Source: Methanoregula sp.
GTDB taxonomy: Archaea > Halobacteriota > Methanomicrobia > Methanomicrobiales > Methanospirillaceae
Assembly: GCA_030694985.1 (NCBI GenBank)
Contig: JAUYTV010000030.1
Location: 1 to 38,553, forward strand
Length of the DNA stretch: 38,553 nt
Direction of reading: 5' to 3'
A program made the translations under genes and the position numbers. The notes under the pieces were generated by a model, which saw only the letters and a list, made by a program, of their open reading frames with translations, searched no databases and was not told the DNA's origin. This document shows positions 1 through 9,505 of this stretch, in pieces (the first letter of the stretch is position 1; each line of letters starts with the position of its first letter).

Positions 1-281
1 AGAGGAGATCGGCGATTTGAGAGGGCTAGCCGGGGCTCTACTGCCGTGATATGACAGCCCGAATTCCATATTTGTACAGCAAGGGGCTTAGTGCCTGCCA
101 TAATAGGTACCGGGTTTAATGGTGGATACAAATATATTCATTAAAAATTACTTACATTGGCTTATATTTTGGCGATCTCTTAAACAAATTAGATTAATAT
201 ATTCTAAAATAATTAGAAATAATCTTCGGGGTGAATACAACATTCTCCGAGGTAAAATGGCTTTTATTTAGAATTGGTCTT

Positions 282-848
282 TTATGCTAAACTCTGCATA
301 CAAAGGCAACGATATTTGATAAATCCCGCATATGTGAAATGTTTGAGCAGTGATGTCAGGGGCGAGATGCCGGGCCGGACAATCAGCCCTCTGTCTATCA
401 TCCCTGCGATTTCTTCAATGCGTTTTTGTCCCTTTGCAAGAATCTCCTCGCGTTTTTTTCCCTGCGGAGGATTATAGAGCGGGACGAAGTTGCCCGGCAT
501 CCGGACGGTAAATGAAGCATCAAGAGACCTGCCGCCATGTTTTTGTATAATATCATTTAGCTGGTGGAGGGCTGAACCACCCATGCCACCCATGGTGAGC
601 ACGGCAAAACAATAGCCGGTGCCGGAGAGATCCAGTTTTTGTGCAAATTCTGCAACAATAGACGGGAGGCCAAAATCGTAGACCGGGCAGACAATGCCGA
701 TACGATCGGCCGATGGAATAATTTCAGCAGGTGACCCGGCAAGAGCGGGTATCGATACCAGTTCGCAGTCACCGAGACGGGCACAGATCACTTTGGCTGC
801 GGCAAGCGAGTTTCCGGTGCCGGTAAAATAATAAATAATGGTTTTCAT
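282..848 (-). CDS. EFR1-like flavodoxin domain protein, truncated
   Basis: The 188-residue product opens with a flavodoxin FMN phosphate-loop pattern (YYFTGTGNS, residues 5-13), followed by GIVCPVYDFGLP and the MPGNFVPLYNPP segment. Both are typical of the EFR1 family, which pairs a flavodoxin domain with a C-terminal 2[4Fe-4S] ferredoxin. I chose the ATG at 848 because the longer frame upstream (to 1013) is not flavodoxin-like. The protein stops about where the EFR1 ferredoxin part should begin, ending in YRCLCMQSLA, and I see no Cys-rich ferredoxin cluster in the remaining 281 bases. It is therefore either a free-standing flavodoxin or a 3'-truncated EFR1 relic. An electron-transfer role is inferred from the family. 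Confidence 0.7.
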   Translation of the reverse strand: MKTIIYYFTGTGNSLAAAKVICARLGDCELVSIPALAGSPAEIIPSADRIGIVCPVYDFGLPSIVAEFAQKLDLSGTGYCFAVLTMGGMGGSALHQLNDIIQKHGGRSLDASFTVRMPGNFVPLYNPPQGKKREEILAKGQKRIEEIAGMIDRGLIVRPGISPLTSLLKHFTYAGFIKYRCLCMQSLA

Positions 849-1017
849 AGCCGGTATTCCTCTGTTTTTTAATAAACTTATCCGGTAATTGGCGAGTTGA
901 GGGCAAAAAAAGTTCGGTTGTTGGTGGAGATTAACATTTTTTTCACATAGAGAGGTGAGTTTTGATTGGATTATTAAAAACGAAAATGGCAAAAAAGAAT
1001 TAAAAAAAAACATCCAA

Positions 1018-1971
1018 TTATTCCGGAGGCGGGGGTATAGTACATGTACATACAGTCGAACTTGTAGGAATCACACTCACCGAACTTTTGGCGATATGGG
1101 CTTCAAGCGACACCTTGATCCGGTTGATGATATCCTGGACCTCACACATCTTCTTCTCACCGTCAAACTCTAAGAAGATATCAATATACACGTTGCTTCC
1201 CGAACGGCGTGAGCGTACCCCGTGCAGGGCCGTATAATCATGAAAGAAGACTGCCAGGTGCCGGACAATCACCATCTGGAGTTCTTCATCAAGCGTCTTA
1301 TCGAGCAGGTCCGGCAGGGATGTGGTGATCACCCGGTACCCGGAGAACAGTAAGAAACCGGCGATCACAAAGGATGCGAGCGGATCGATATACAGTGACC
1401 AGCTGTAGGCAGAGAGTTCGAGGGTGGCAATCAGGGATACAAGAACCGTGAAATCAGAAAACGCCTTTGTGCGGAACAGCCGCCACTGTGAATCCATGAT
1501 GGGAGATGGTTCCTTTTGGTTAAACCGGTAATTCTTCAGCCAGAGATACGAGTTCATGGTTACGCCGATCACCATGAGAACGATACCCAGCAATACCCCC
1601 TCATGGACAAGTTCTCCCGGGACTGCGATACGATACAGGGCAACTACAAAGACGATCATTAACGAGATGATCATCACTCCACCTGTGATGACAGATGTTA
1701 TCGTCTCCATCTTGCCCATACCGTAATCGTACACCCCAGCGCCACCTTTTGACATCTTGCGTATTGTAAGATAGGCCAAAAATGTGGCAATGATCTCGTT
1801 GCCGCATTTCACCGCATCTGCAAACAGGACAATCGAACCAGAGAGGATAGCTGCGATAATGTCCGGGATCCAAAGTATGAAATCAACAATAAGACTGATC
1901 AGGACGGTCCGCTGTTTTTTGGCATAGGAACCAGGATCGTCCCCAACATCGACAGATACGGAATGCGGCAT
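1018..1971 (-). CDS. Cation diffusion facilitator (CDF) family protein with altered metal site
   Basis: 317 residues with about six hydrophobic segments between residues 22 and 215 and a soluble C-terminal ferredoxin-like domain (about 220-305), the CDF layout. CDF hallmarks include DYGMGKMET after TM2 (family consensus YG.G..E) and DPLAS in TM6. By eye alignment to E. coli YiiP, the transport-site pairs in TM2 and TM5 (D45/D49, H153/D157) correspond here to K55/E59 and K169/D173. Two lysines would thus replace metal ligands. The start at 1971 gives a short polar N-terminus before TM1, as in homologues. The C-terminus ends in a small CTC motif and a PPPP stretch. A membrane transporter fold is well supported; metal transport is doubtful. 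Confidence 0.88.
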   Translation of the reverse strand: MPHSVSVDVGDDPGSYAKKQRTVLISLIVDFILWIPDIIAAILSGSIVLFADAVKCGNEIIATFLAYLTIRKMSKGGAGVYDYGMGKMETITSVITGGVMIISLMIVFVVALYRIAVPGELVHEGVLLGIVLMVIGVTMNSYLWLKNYRFNQKEPSPIMDSQWRLFRTKAFSDFTVLVSLIATLELSAYSWSLYIDPLASFVIAGFLLFSGYRVITTSLPDLLDKTLDEELQMVIVRHLAVFFHDYTALHGVRSRRSGSNVYIDIFLEFDGEKKMCEVQDIINRIKVSLEAHIAKSSVSVIPTSSTVCTCTIPPPPE

Positions 1972-2123
1972 GTGTTACTCTAATGCTGGGTTGTTCCGGC
2001 TAAAAAGATCGTTGGATTTAATTTTAAACAGAGGGACGTACTAAAAAAGAATGATGGTTTTTTTACCGGAATCTAACCGATGATAAGGGGTTGACACTGG
2101 AAAACATAATTCAGATACGCTGC

Positions 2124-4268
2124 CTACTTCACCCTGACAATTACCAGCGTGATGTCATCGGACTGTGCCCTGCTGCCACAGAAACTTCTCACCTCATCAA
2201 CAAGCCCGTTCATAATTTCCCTGACCGGATCATTATGGTGGTTTTTAAGATACTTCATCAGCCGTTCTTCACCAAATTCTTCATCCTGCGGATTGAACGC
2301 CTCTGTCACACCATCGGTGTACATGACAATGAGATCGCCGCATTCCAGAGCCAGCTCAGAACATGTGATAGTTACTTCAGGAACTACCCCTAGTGCAATG
2401 CACCGGCCTTCTTCAAGAGTCCGGACCTCAGGGGGAGTGCTCCTTACAAGCATCGGGGGATTATGCCCGGCATTTACATACGTAAATTTCCGGTTTGCAG
2501 GATCCAGCACCCCATAGAAGAGGGTAATAAACATGCTGGACCGTCCATCTGCGTATATCAGCTGGTTTGCACGCTCCAGCACTACAGACGGATCTGCTTC
2601 AGCACTCCCGCTCACACGGATTACTGTGCTGCAAAGAGCCATGAACAGTGCAGCACTGACTCCCTTACCAGAAACATCTGCTATGGCAAGCCCCCAGAGA
2701 TCTTTTTGCACAGGTATAAAGTCATAGAGATCACCACCGATCTCCATGGCCGGAAGTGTAGTGGCTGCAAGTTCGATACCGGGAATTGTCGGTGTATACT
2801 CTGGCAGGAAATTATCCTGGATCTCCTTTGCAATCTCCATTTCTTTGGCATAGCGTTCCTTCTCAGCTGTAGTGAGACGGAGAACCTCAATATTCTTTTT
2901 TAAATCAGCAGCCATCGTATTGAACGATTGGGCAAGTTCTTCAAATTCATCTCCGGTCTCAATTGTAAGATGGTAATCAAGATCTCCTTTACCTAACGCT
3001 ACAGTTCCCTGCCTGAGCAACTCCACTGGCCGGGTGATTATCTTTGCAAGTTTGACCGAGAGCAGGATGACAACAATCAGGAGGATAAAAAACAGCCCTG
3101 CTAATATCTGCAGCATCAGGGTTGTCTGGGCGTCGATATTTTCAATGATTTCCCGTGTCTGAATATCGATTTTATTACCAGTCTTTACCGCAGGTTCGAT
3201 GATATGCGATGCCGGTACAGAAATGGCAAAACTCCAGTTTAGGGATTTTATTGGGGCATACGCGATATAGATATCCCCCTTGTAGACCTCATCATCGATC
3301 CTAAAATGATCGATTCCTGATTCTCCGGCAACCATCTTCCGGCCGATTTTTACCATTTCAGGATTGGAATTGTTAAATATATTCTTTGTAGGAAACGCCT
3401 CGTTCCATTTCGTATCGCCCGCTGAAAGATTCGGGCTGCTGATCACGTTTCCTTCACTGTCCACCAGTACTGCGTAGCCGCTGCTATCGAGCATGAGACG
3501 GTCGAAATTCGCGTTAATGGTATCTACGGTGACATCGGACGCAACCACCCATGTACGGTACTTTGTTGAAATCGCACGCGAGCAGGTAAACATCACGCTA
3601 CTATCGGTTGCGCCCACATACGGCCCGGACCAGACAGTGCCATAGGTTTTTTTTGCATTTACAAACCAAGATCGGGTACGGGGATCATAAATCGCTTCGT
3701 GTTTATTAGTCCAGGGATACATGCGTAAGATGCCGGAATCAGTAGCAATGTAGGTCGCTTTGAGATCCGTATCTGCTATTTTCATCGCCTTGAGCAGGTC
3801 ATCCATTCCTGCGAGGGTGCGATATTCGTCAGACTGAGGTGTTGCTGTGGATCCGGGTGCAAGGAGGACTAAAGTACCGCTGAGTGGGTTGGGTGGCGAG
3901 TTGTTTCTTGTAAAGGAAGGTATGGATGGTATAAGCGGGGGGTTATTCGTTAGGGAAATTGCCTGTGCCGCAAGGATATCAATCTCTGCTGCAGTGTCAT
4001 CGAATGATAACTGGGTAATCTGGGCCTGATCATTTGCTAACCTCTTCAGGTTAATCTCTGCCTCATTCTTGAGAGCGACTGTGCTGTCATTCACAGCATC
4101 ATTTCCGAGTTCTGACAAGCTCTTTTCCGCATAATTCCCAATACGGCTGATGGTGACAAAGGCCAACATACCGGTAATAAGCAGCGAGATGAGAGAGAGA
4201 GCTAAAAATAGGATGAGAATCTTCTCACGGACACTCATACCTTTTAAACGGGGAATTTCGGGTGTCAT
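2124..4268 (-). CDS. Cache-HAMP-SpoIIE (PP2C-type) serine phosphatase receptor
   Basis: 714-residue membrane receptor. A first TM segment (about 17-38) is followed by an extracellular dCache-like sensor region to about 380 (containing DPRTRSWF and GPYVGATDS, typical Cache strings). A second TM (about 392-412), a HAMP domain (about 412-465), a coiled linker and a C-terminal SpoIIE/PP2C domain (about 500-712) complete it. Phosphatase motifs are GGDLYDFI, DVSGKGVSAALFMA, YVNAGHNPPM, MYTDGVTEA and the terminal DDITLVIV, so the metal-binding aspartates appear present. In bacteria such proteins dephosphorylate anti-sigma antagonists; the archaeal target is unknown and no kinase/antagonist pair lies next to it. 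Start 4268 was used; a downstream Met (MSVREK) is possible. It is transcribed alone, with an AT-rich promoter-like stretch around 4320-4345. Confidence 0.92.
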   Translation of the reverse strand: MTPEIPRLKGMSVREKILILFLALSLISLLITGMLAFVTISRIGNYAEKSLSELGNDAVNDSTVALKNEAEINLKRLANDQAQITQLSFDDTAAEIDILAAQAISLTNNPPLIPSIPSFTRNNSPPNPLSGTLVLLAPGSTATPQSDEYRTLAGMDDLLKAMKIADTDLKATYIATDSGILRMYPWTNKHEAIYDPRTRSWFVNAKKTYGTVWSGPYVGATDSSVMFTCSRAISTKYRTWVVASDVTVDTINANFDRLMLDSSGYAVLVDSEGNVISSPNLSAGDTKWNEAFPTKNIFNNSNPEMVKIGRKMVAGESGIDHFRIDDEVYKGDIYIAYAPIKSLNWSFAISVPASHIIEPAVKTGNKIDIQTREIIENIDAQTTLMLQILAGLFFILLIVVILLSVKLAKIITRPVELLRQGTVALGKGDLDYHLTIETGDEFEELAQSFNTMAADLKKNIEVLRLTTAEKERYAKEMEIAKEIQDNFLPEYTPTIPGIELAATTLPAMEIGGDLYDFIPVQKDLWGLAIADVSGKGVSAALFMALCSTVIRVSGSAEADPSVVLERANQLIYADGRSSMFITLFYGVLDPANRKFTYVNAGHNPPMLVRSTPPEVRTLEEGRCIALGVVPEVTITCSELALECGDLIVMYTDGVTEAFNPQDEEFGEERLMKYLKNHHNDPVREIMNGLVDEVRSFCGSRAQSDDITLVIVRVK

Positions 4269-4458
4269 GAATATCAGGCTGCTTGTTCTTTGTTTACAGT
4301 GAGGTTAAGTGTGACCGGGAAATATTTTTAGATCTTTTTTTAAATCACTGCACAACAATCGTTATCAGATGATTGCTGGTAATTGGCAATAGCATTTGTT
4401 ATTGGGAGAAACGGAGAAACGCTAAAAAAATAGCGGTGCCGATGCCAAAAATCCCCGC

Positions 4459-5340
4459 TTATATGTTGACATTCAGGACAAACCGTATTGCAATACCTAT
4501 CAGGAATGATATTCCCGCAATGCCAAGGCTGATGGCTGCCATCTCGGCAAAACGCTTGTAAAACGGGAGATCTTTTGCTACAGATACATAGAATGTGAAA
4601 ACAAAGATCACCGTTATTGCTGCCAACAGGGTGAGCATCAGGGCAACAAAGGGACTGGTGAAGAGCAGGAACGGCAGGATCAGCAGGCTCACAGTGACAA
4701 TGTAGGCAGCGCCGGTGTAAACCGATGCCTTGATCGGATCAGCAGTCCCACCGTCAGATCGTTGCGAGAGATACTCAGATGCCGCCATTGAGAGCGATGC
4801 TGCGACACCCATTACAAGTCCGACAACTGCAATGATCTGCGTGTTCTGGATGGCAAACGTGAGACCGGCAAGGGTTCCGGTGAACTCAACGAGCGCATCA
4901 TTTAATCCCAGTACCACAGAGCCGACATATTTCAGGCGTTCTTCATCAATAAGCGCAATCAGTTCACGTTCATGTTCCTCTTCGTTCTTTAATATGCCGG
5001 CAATTTCCGGAATCGTAAACGGAATGGCCTGATCGGCTGACTGTGCCCTCTTCTCAACACCCTCCATCAGTTTGATGGCAAACGTCATTCCGAGAAGTCG
5101 TGCAATTAAGTAATAGAACCAGACCCGCAGCATATCGGGTGCAACATCCTGCTTTGTGTATCGCTTCCAGATCCCGTAATGAGCAAGCTCTTCGCTTGCG
5201 ATTCGTGTCAGCACTTCACGGTTATGGACATCTTTTGTTGTCGCTGCGATCTTTATGTAGATCTGGTGCTCAGTGATCTCGCTTTTTTGCATGGCGAGGA
5301 GGATTGTTACGTTTTTCTGATCGGTTGTGATGCCAGACAA
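4459..5340 (-). CDS. Ferritin-like domain fused to VIT1/CCC1 transporter
   Basis: 293 residues in two parts. Residues 8-135 are a helical rubrerythrin/ferritin-like domain with candidate di-iron ligands E21/E24, E50/E51 with H54, and the acidic cluster NEEEHERE around residue 120. Residues about 138-293 resemble the VIT1/CCC1 Fe/Mn transporter family, with hydrophobic segments and the signatures GLNDALVEFTGTLAGLTFA and MAASEYLSQRS. The same fusion order is known from membrane-bound ferritin MbfA-type proteins, which export or sequester iron. Iron or manganese detoxification is inferred from the family. The gene stands alone, separated from the downstream SpoIIE receptor by about 190 bases and from the upstream kinase gene by 65 bases. 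Confidence 0.88.
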   Translation of the reverse strand: MSGITTDQKNVTILLAMQKSEITEHQIYIKIAATTKDVHNREVLTRIASEELAHYGIWKRYTKQDVAPDMLRVWFYYLIARLLGMTFAIKLMEGVEKRAQSADQAIPFTIPEIAGILKNEEEHERELIALIDEERLKYVGSVVLGLNDALVEFTGTLAGLTFAIQNTQIIAVVGLVMGVAASLSMAASEYLSQRSDGGTADPIKASVYTGAAYIVTVSLLILPFLLFTSPFVALMLTLLAAITVIFVFTFYVSVAKDLPFYKRFAEMAAISLGIAGISFLIGIAIRFVLNVNI

Positions 5341-5405
5341 AAATCCATCAACTCACACACTTCTTTTTTCATTATATTCCCCATATCACCGGTTTTTTAA
5401 ACGAG

Positions 5406-7154
5406 TTATCCAGGTTTTGTTGAGGTAACCCTGTAACTGTTTTTTGGCACACGGATCTCAAAACGAACGCCATTTTGCGGGTCACCGTTTTCGGTTATTG
5501 TGATTCCGGTGATCGAGAGAATTTCCCGGGAAAGGAAGAGACCAAGACCAGTATGTTTGCCAAAACCGCGCTGGAACAGTTTTTTCTTATATTCAAGTGA
5601 AATACCCTCGCCATCATCCCGGTACGTGATCACTGCACCTTTTTGCTCTTCTTCAAAGGAAAACGACATACGAGTGACACGGCCCCCATGGCGAAGTGAA
5701 TTTTCCATCAGGTTATAGAACACTTTTTCGATGAGCGCATCGGCATATACCTCGACAGGGGGTATCAGGAGATCGAATGTGATCTCTTCAAGATTGAGTT
5801 GCGATGCAGCGGATCGTATCTGCTCAGCGATATCCTGCCATTGCGGGGCGTTCACACCGATACTCTCGTAATATCGCGTGAATTCGATCTGCCGCTCAAT
5901 TGCTCCTGCGGCATCGATCTCCTTTGCAAGATATTCGAGAAAGACCGGGTCTTTCACAGTCTCTTTTGAGAGTTCAAGATACATCTTCAGCCCGGTGAGT
6001 TTGTTTAAGATATCGTGCCGTGTGATAGAGGAGAGCATTGTCAGTTTATTGTTTGCAAGGCGCAGCGCATCTGCAGCGTTTTTGAGTTCGGTGATATCCC
6101 TCATCACATGGACGCTGCCCGTGACATTGCCCTCTTCATCACGGAGAGGTGAAGCGGTTACAAGAAAATCTGCATTCAGGGTGTCTTCATGAATTTCCTG
6201 TGCATGTTCCTTCCCATCGCCAAGCAAGCTGCCGTGCGGACAGAAACCGGGAGGGTTTGTGCTGTGGTGAACCAGCTCGTAACACGCTTTTCCCACAGCC
6301 TCTTCCGGTTGCACTCCCAATCGATCGGCCATTGCCTTATTCACGCGGACAATATGATAATCCCGTCCAATTATCGCAATCATGTCGGGAACAGCTTCAA
6401 AGGTGCGTTCCCATTCGATCTTTGACTGCAGGATCTCGTCCTGCAACTGTTTTTTATCAGAAATATCGTGGGCACTTACCGAAGCACCGACCAGTTCTCC
6501 TTTTACGTTTTTTATAGGGGAGAGCGACAGAGATACATGGATCCTTTTACCGGTTTTAGTCAGTCTCTCGGTTTCATAGCGATCAACCGGTATACCGTTT
6601 TGTATCTTCTGGAGTAGGAACTGTGATTCGTCCAGTTTGTCTGGAGGAAGAAGAATTGTAACCGGTTTTCCCTGAATTTCTTTTGATGTATAACCGTAGA
6701 GTTTCTCAGCACTGGCATTCCAGTCGGTGATGATGCCATCAAAGGTTTCTGCTACAATCGCGTCACTTGAGGAGGCTACAATAGAGACCAGTCGCCTGCA
6801 CATCTGGGTGTCATGGTGCATCCTGCCACTCAAAAAGGAGATAACAGAAGCTATTACTATGTAGACAACAACCCGCGCCAGAGCAGCAGTCAGCACATCC
6901 ATACTGGAAGGATACAGAAAAAAGACTGACCCGCAATAGAGTACCGAAAGCAGGATCGTGAATGGCACACCCCTTTTTGGATAGTAATACGCTGCAAGAA
7001 TGATCGGGATGTATAAGAGATGGGGAAAAACGTTTGTTATACCGTAAATAAGCCCATATATGTTGAGAACGAGGGTCACTGCTGCACTCGTGCCGATGAG
7101 CACCGGGATCAGAAGAGGTCGTTTGTATACCTGATCAAAATATAAAAAATCCAT
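5406..7154 (-). CDS. Membrane PAS-PAS sensor histidine kinase
   Basis: 582 residues. The N-terminus (about 12-110) has four or five hydrophobic segments forming a membrane sensor. Two PAS domains follow: about 122-235 (SSSDAIVAETFDGIITDWN, YGYTSKEI) and about 250-358 (AVPDMIAIIGRDYHIVRVN, with a CPHGS segment typical of PAS_4). The dimerisation helix carries H380 in TRHDILNKLTGLK. The HATPase domain shows the N box (NLMENSLRHGG), G1 (DDGEGI) and G2 (HTGLGLFLS). All catalytic boxes look intact. The linker FTRYYESIGVNAPQWQDI recurs almost word for word in the kinase-like protein at 27138-28049, so the two are paralogues. No response regulator is adjacent, so signal and partner are unknown. Confidence 0.93.
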   Translation of the reverse strand: MDFLYFDQVYKRPLLIPVLIGTSAAVTLVLNIYGLIYGITNVFPHLLYIPIILAAYYYPKRGVPFTILLSVLYCGSVFFLYPSSMDVLTAALARVVVYIVIASVISFLSGRMHHDTQMCRRLVSIVASSSDAIVAETFDGIITDWNASAEKLYGYTSKEIQGKPVTILLPPDKLDESQFLLQKIQNGIPVDRYETERLTKTGKRIHVSLSLSPIKNVKGELVGASVSAHDISDKKQLQDEILQSKIEWERTFEAVPDMIAIIGRDYHIVRVNKAMADRLGVQPEEAVGKACYELVHHSTNPPGFCPHGSLLGDGKEHAQEIHEDTLNADFLVTASPLRDEEGNVTGSVHVMRDITELKNAADALRLANNKLTMLSSITRHDILNKLTGLKMYLELSKETVKDPVFLEYLAKEIDAAGAIERQIEFTRYYESIGVNAPQWQDIAEQIRSAASQLNLEEITFDLLIPPVEVYADALIEKVFYNLMENSLRHGGRVTRMSFSFEEEQKGAVITYRDDGEGISLEYKKKLFQRGFGKHTGLGLFLSREILSITGITITENGDPQNGVRFEIRVPKNSYRVTSTKPG

Positions 7155-7234
7155 GTCGTGGAATCCCCGTTTATTAAGTACACAGTGTTTACCTGTCTCC
7201 TTTTAATGGTTGGGGAGATTACACAATCCCTGCA

Positions 7235-8044
7235 TCAGGATAGTGGCGTTGTGAGGTAGTGCAGGATTCGGCTAATGACGACCGCGTTCTTTGGCAGGTT
7301 GATGTGGCAGTACTGGTCGTGACGGGGCAACTGAACTGAATCATCCTGACCCAATGGCAAAATATCAAGAGTGATCCCTGGGAGGCGCGATTCACGGTGC
7401 GACACAATCCCATCACCATCCCATGTTTCCTGCCAGCTACCATCACTATTGATACCCCATGTTTTTCCGTCAAACAAGGGAAAGAAATCCGGCATTCCAT
7501 CGGGGTTTGCCGTTACGATGATCCGGTAGGTGATGTCATCTCTGGTTCCTGCCAGACGGAGTTTTTGCATCGCGGAACTTGCCGGCCTTACATCCTGTAC
7601 TATCAAATCCATTGAAGGATCAAATCCCTGCGGGACAAATACCCCAGTGAGCCGGTTGATGATATCTCGTCCTTTCAGCGGGTCGTGGAACAGTTCGGCA
7701 AGTACGGAGCCATTGTTGGGCGGGCCAAGGCCAATGAGCTGCCGAACTTTCTCTTTTCGTTCTGTACCATCCATCACTTCAAGGAGATACCGTGTTATGC
7801 AGGTGCCAACCGAATGGCAGACAATGTCAACCGGACCCGTGTACCCGCTCTCGTCCCGCATATCGCAGATGTAGGCTTTCAGATAAGCCGCACGCTTTGC
7901 AATATCCGTGTTGTCCATGGTCGAATGGTCAAATTTCCACACTGGGAGAGAAATATCTGATAACCGGGGTACGAGCCGGTTCCAGATCCCCGGATGGCTG
8001 TTCCATCCATGGACGAGGAGAACCGGGCATTGACCTGCACTCAT
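7235..8044 (-). CDS. Lipase/esterase-like alpha/beta hydrolase
   Basis: 269 residues beginning directly with the fold's first strand, VLLVHGWNSHPGIW (oxyanion-hole HG motif). The nucleophile elbow is CHSVG, a variant of the usual G-x-S-x-G with Cys in the first position. LIGLGPPNNGS follows, as in the lipase class 2 / triacylglycerol lipase group. A late DGDGIVSHRESRLPG segment and HDQYCHINLP near the C-terminus may provide the acid and the catalytic His. No signal peptide is visible, so it is probably cytosolic. The ATG at 8044 has no Shine-Dalgarno sequence but lies about 25 bases downstream of a TATA-like box at 8063-8071, suggesting a leaderless transcript. Substrate unknown. Confidence 0.83.
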   Translation of the reverse strand: MSAGQCPVLLVHGWNSHPGIWNRLVPRLSDISLPVWKFDHSTMDNTDIAKRAAYLKAYICDMRDESGYTGPVDIVCHSVGTCITRYLLEVMDGTERKEKVRQLIGLGPPNNGSVLAELFHDPLKGRDIINRLTGVFVPQGFDPSMDLIVQDVRPASSAMQKLRLAGTRDDITYRIIVTANPDGMPDFFPLFDGKTWGINSDGSWQETWDGDGIVSHRESRLPGITLDILPLGQDDSVQLPRHDQYCHINLPKNAVVISRILHYLTTPLS

Positions 8045-8062
8045 TACTAAAACGGTTAGCCG

Positions 8063-8071
8063 TCATATACG
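8063..8071 (-). promoter_or_regulatory. TATA-like box of the lipase-like gene
   Basis: Read on the minus strand this is GTATATGAC, centred about 22-25 bases before the ATG at 8044. That distance would place the start of transcription at or very near the start codon, which fits the absence of a Shine-Dalgarno sequence. Confidence 0.45.
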
Positions 8072-8241
8072 ATAGGTTCTGCGATCTGGTTTTTCCGGTT
8101 TCTGAACGGAACTGGGATCTCTTATGTTGAGAGGAGGAGACGGTCGATTGTCCCAAGATATTCCTATTCCCGGATTACAAAAAAACCCAAATACAGATCT
8201 TCAGAAAAAACAAAGACAAAAAAGAGTATATTGTCAGATCT

Positions 8242-9423
8242 TTAAAAATCAGTCATAATCCTGAACTGATCGATCTCTTCCCGGTCGAGCTGCTCTAAGA
8301 ACTCGTCTGCCGCGTGACCAATGTCTTTGCTCGCGGTGATGGCACGGCCGACAACTAAGATATCCGCCCCAGCCTTGAGGGCATCTTTGACTACATTGAC
8401 CCGGACGCCGCCAGCGGTTGCCACAAGGAGCTTGCCTCCTGCTGCTTTCTTGATTGCCGGGATGTCGCCCCATGCATGGGCTGCGTCATCGGTGTCGATT
8501 GCACGGTGGAGTTCCACGATATCGGGCTTGACTTTCAGGCTTGCAATGACCTTTGCCGGGTTCTGCACATTGAGCATATCGACAATTGAGTAGATGCCAA
8601 CTTTGCGGGCTTCGGCAATTGCCTTTTCCATGGTTGATACAGGTGCAAGACCAGACACCACAACAGCGTCTGCGGTTGCATCGGCGGCCATCCGGGCTTC
8701 AAGGTTGCCGGTGTCTAAAATCTTTAAGTCCGCGATGATGAACGCGTTGGGGCGGAGCTTGCGGATCTCGGATATCACGCCAAGGCCAAACTTCTTGATG
8801 AGCGGTGTACCAGCCTCGATGATGAGGTGGTCATTCTCCGGAAGTTCCTTTAGTACCTGTGCAACTTTGCCCATGTCCACAAGGTCCATTGCGACCTGCA
8901 GGTATGGTGCATCCCAGAGGCGCTGTACCTTGAATCCCATAATCGCATGGGCGGCACGGTCTTTCTCGTACACAAGGGTCTTTGCGTCCGGGAATGCTGC
9001 AAGTGCACGGTTGAGTGCAAGTTTCATAGCGCCATAGTTATACCGGTAGAGTCGGTTGTAATCCTTTGCATCCGGGTGAACGAACACCGATGCAAGGATC
9101 GCAACTTTCTCAATGTCGACACCATTAAACAGACCTTCTTCTACACAATCTGCAACTGCCTTAGCCACTGCTGCCTGCACAGGGCCAAACATCTCGTTTA
9201 CCTGCGACATATCCTTTAAGGTGACTTTCGGGATGACGAGCGTGACTGGTTTTGTGAGCAGGTTCGGGCGGACAACTGCGAGCAGCGGGGTGTGCCCGGC
9301 TGACAATTGTGAAACCGCATTTGCAAACGCTGAGCCGATCGGGCCTTCCTTATCGCCCATCAGCAGATCGATGTGCGCAATCTCCGCGCCATCGCCAATA
9401 AGTGCTTCTCCGACTAAATACAT
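8242..9423 (-). CDS. fae-hps: Bifunctional formaldehyde-activating enzyme / 3-hexulose-6-phosphate synthase
   Basis: 393 residues, the usual length of the archaeal Fae-Hps fusion. Residues 1-160 are the Fae part, condensing formaldehyde with tetrahydromethanopterin; it shows GEALIGDGAEIAHIDLLMG with the conserved His, and the PVTLVIPK strand. Residues about 165-393 are Hps, an orotidine-decarboxylase-like barrel with the DxKxxD motif (IIADLKILDTGNLEARMA) and the phosphate-binding ATAGGVRV and ADILVVGRAIT segments. In methanogens that lack a classic oxidative pentose phosphate route, Hps run in reverse supplies ribulose 5-phosphate and Fae captures the formaldehyde released. It is a single cytosolic enzyme preceded by a strong TATA box and a good Shine-Dalgarno sequence (9428-9434), so it is probably highly expressed. 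Confidence 0.97.
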   Translation of the reverse strand: MYLVGEALIGDGAEIAHIDLLMGDKEGPIGSAFANAVSQLSAGHTPLLAVVRPNLLTKPVTLVIPKVTLKDMSQVNEMFGPVQAAVAKAVADCVEEGLFNGVDIEKVAILASVFVHPDAKDYNRLYRYNYGAMKLALNRALAAFPDAKTLVYEKDRAAHAIMGFKVQRLWDAPYLQVAMDLVDMGKVAQVLKELPENDHLIIEAGTPLIKKFGLGVISEIRKLRPNAFIIADLKILDTGNLEARMAADATADAVVVSGLAPVSTMEKAIAEARKVGIYSIVDMLNVQNPAKVIASLKVKPDIVELHRAIDTDDAAHAWGDIPAIKKAAGGKLLVATAGGVRVNVVKDALKAGADILVVGRAITASKDIGHAADEFLEQLDREEIDQFRIMTDF

Positions 9424-9427
9424 GGAA

Positions 9428-9475
9428 CTCTCCTAATCCTGATAGTATGTGACGCTAAAGTATGATAAATATATC
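9428..9475 (-). promoter_or_regulatory. Promoter and ribosome binding site of fae-hps
   Basis: On the minus strand a strong TATA box (GATATATTTATCATA) occupies 9461-9475. An AGGAGAG Shine-Dalgarno at 9428-9434 lies four bases before the ATG at 9423. A start of transcription about 25 bases after the TATA centre gives a 5' leader of about 20 nt. Confidence 0.65.
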
Positions 9476-9505
9476 AAATCGCGTGCTTGTAGCAAATTCC
9501 AGATC

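Noticed and set aside
8249-8473. Long alternative frames antisense or shifted within fae-hps and other GC-rich genes.
   Set aside because: Arg/Gly/Pro-rich shadow translations of well-identified genes.
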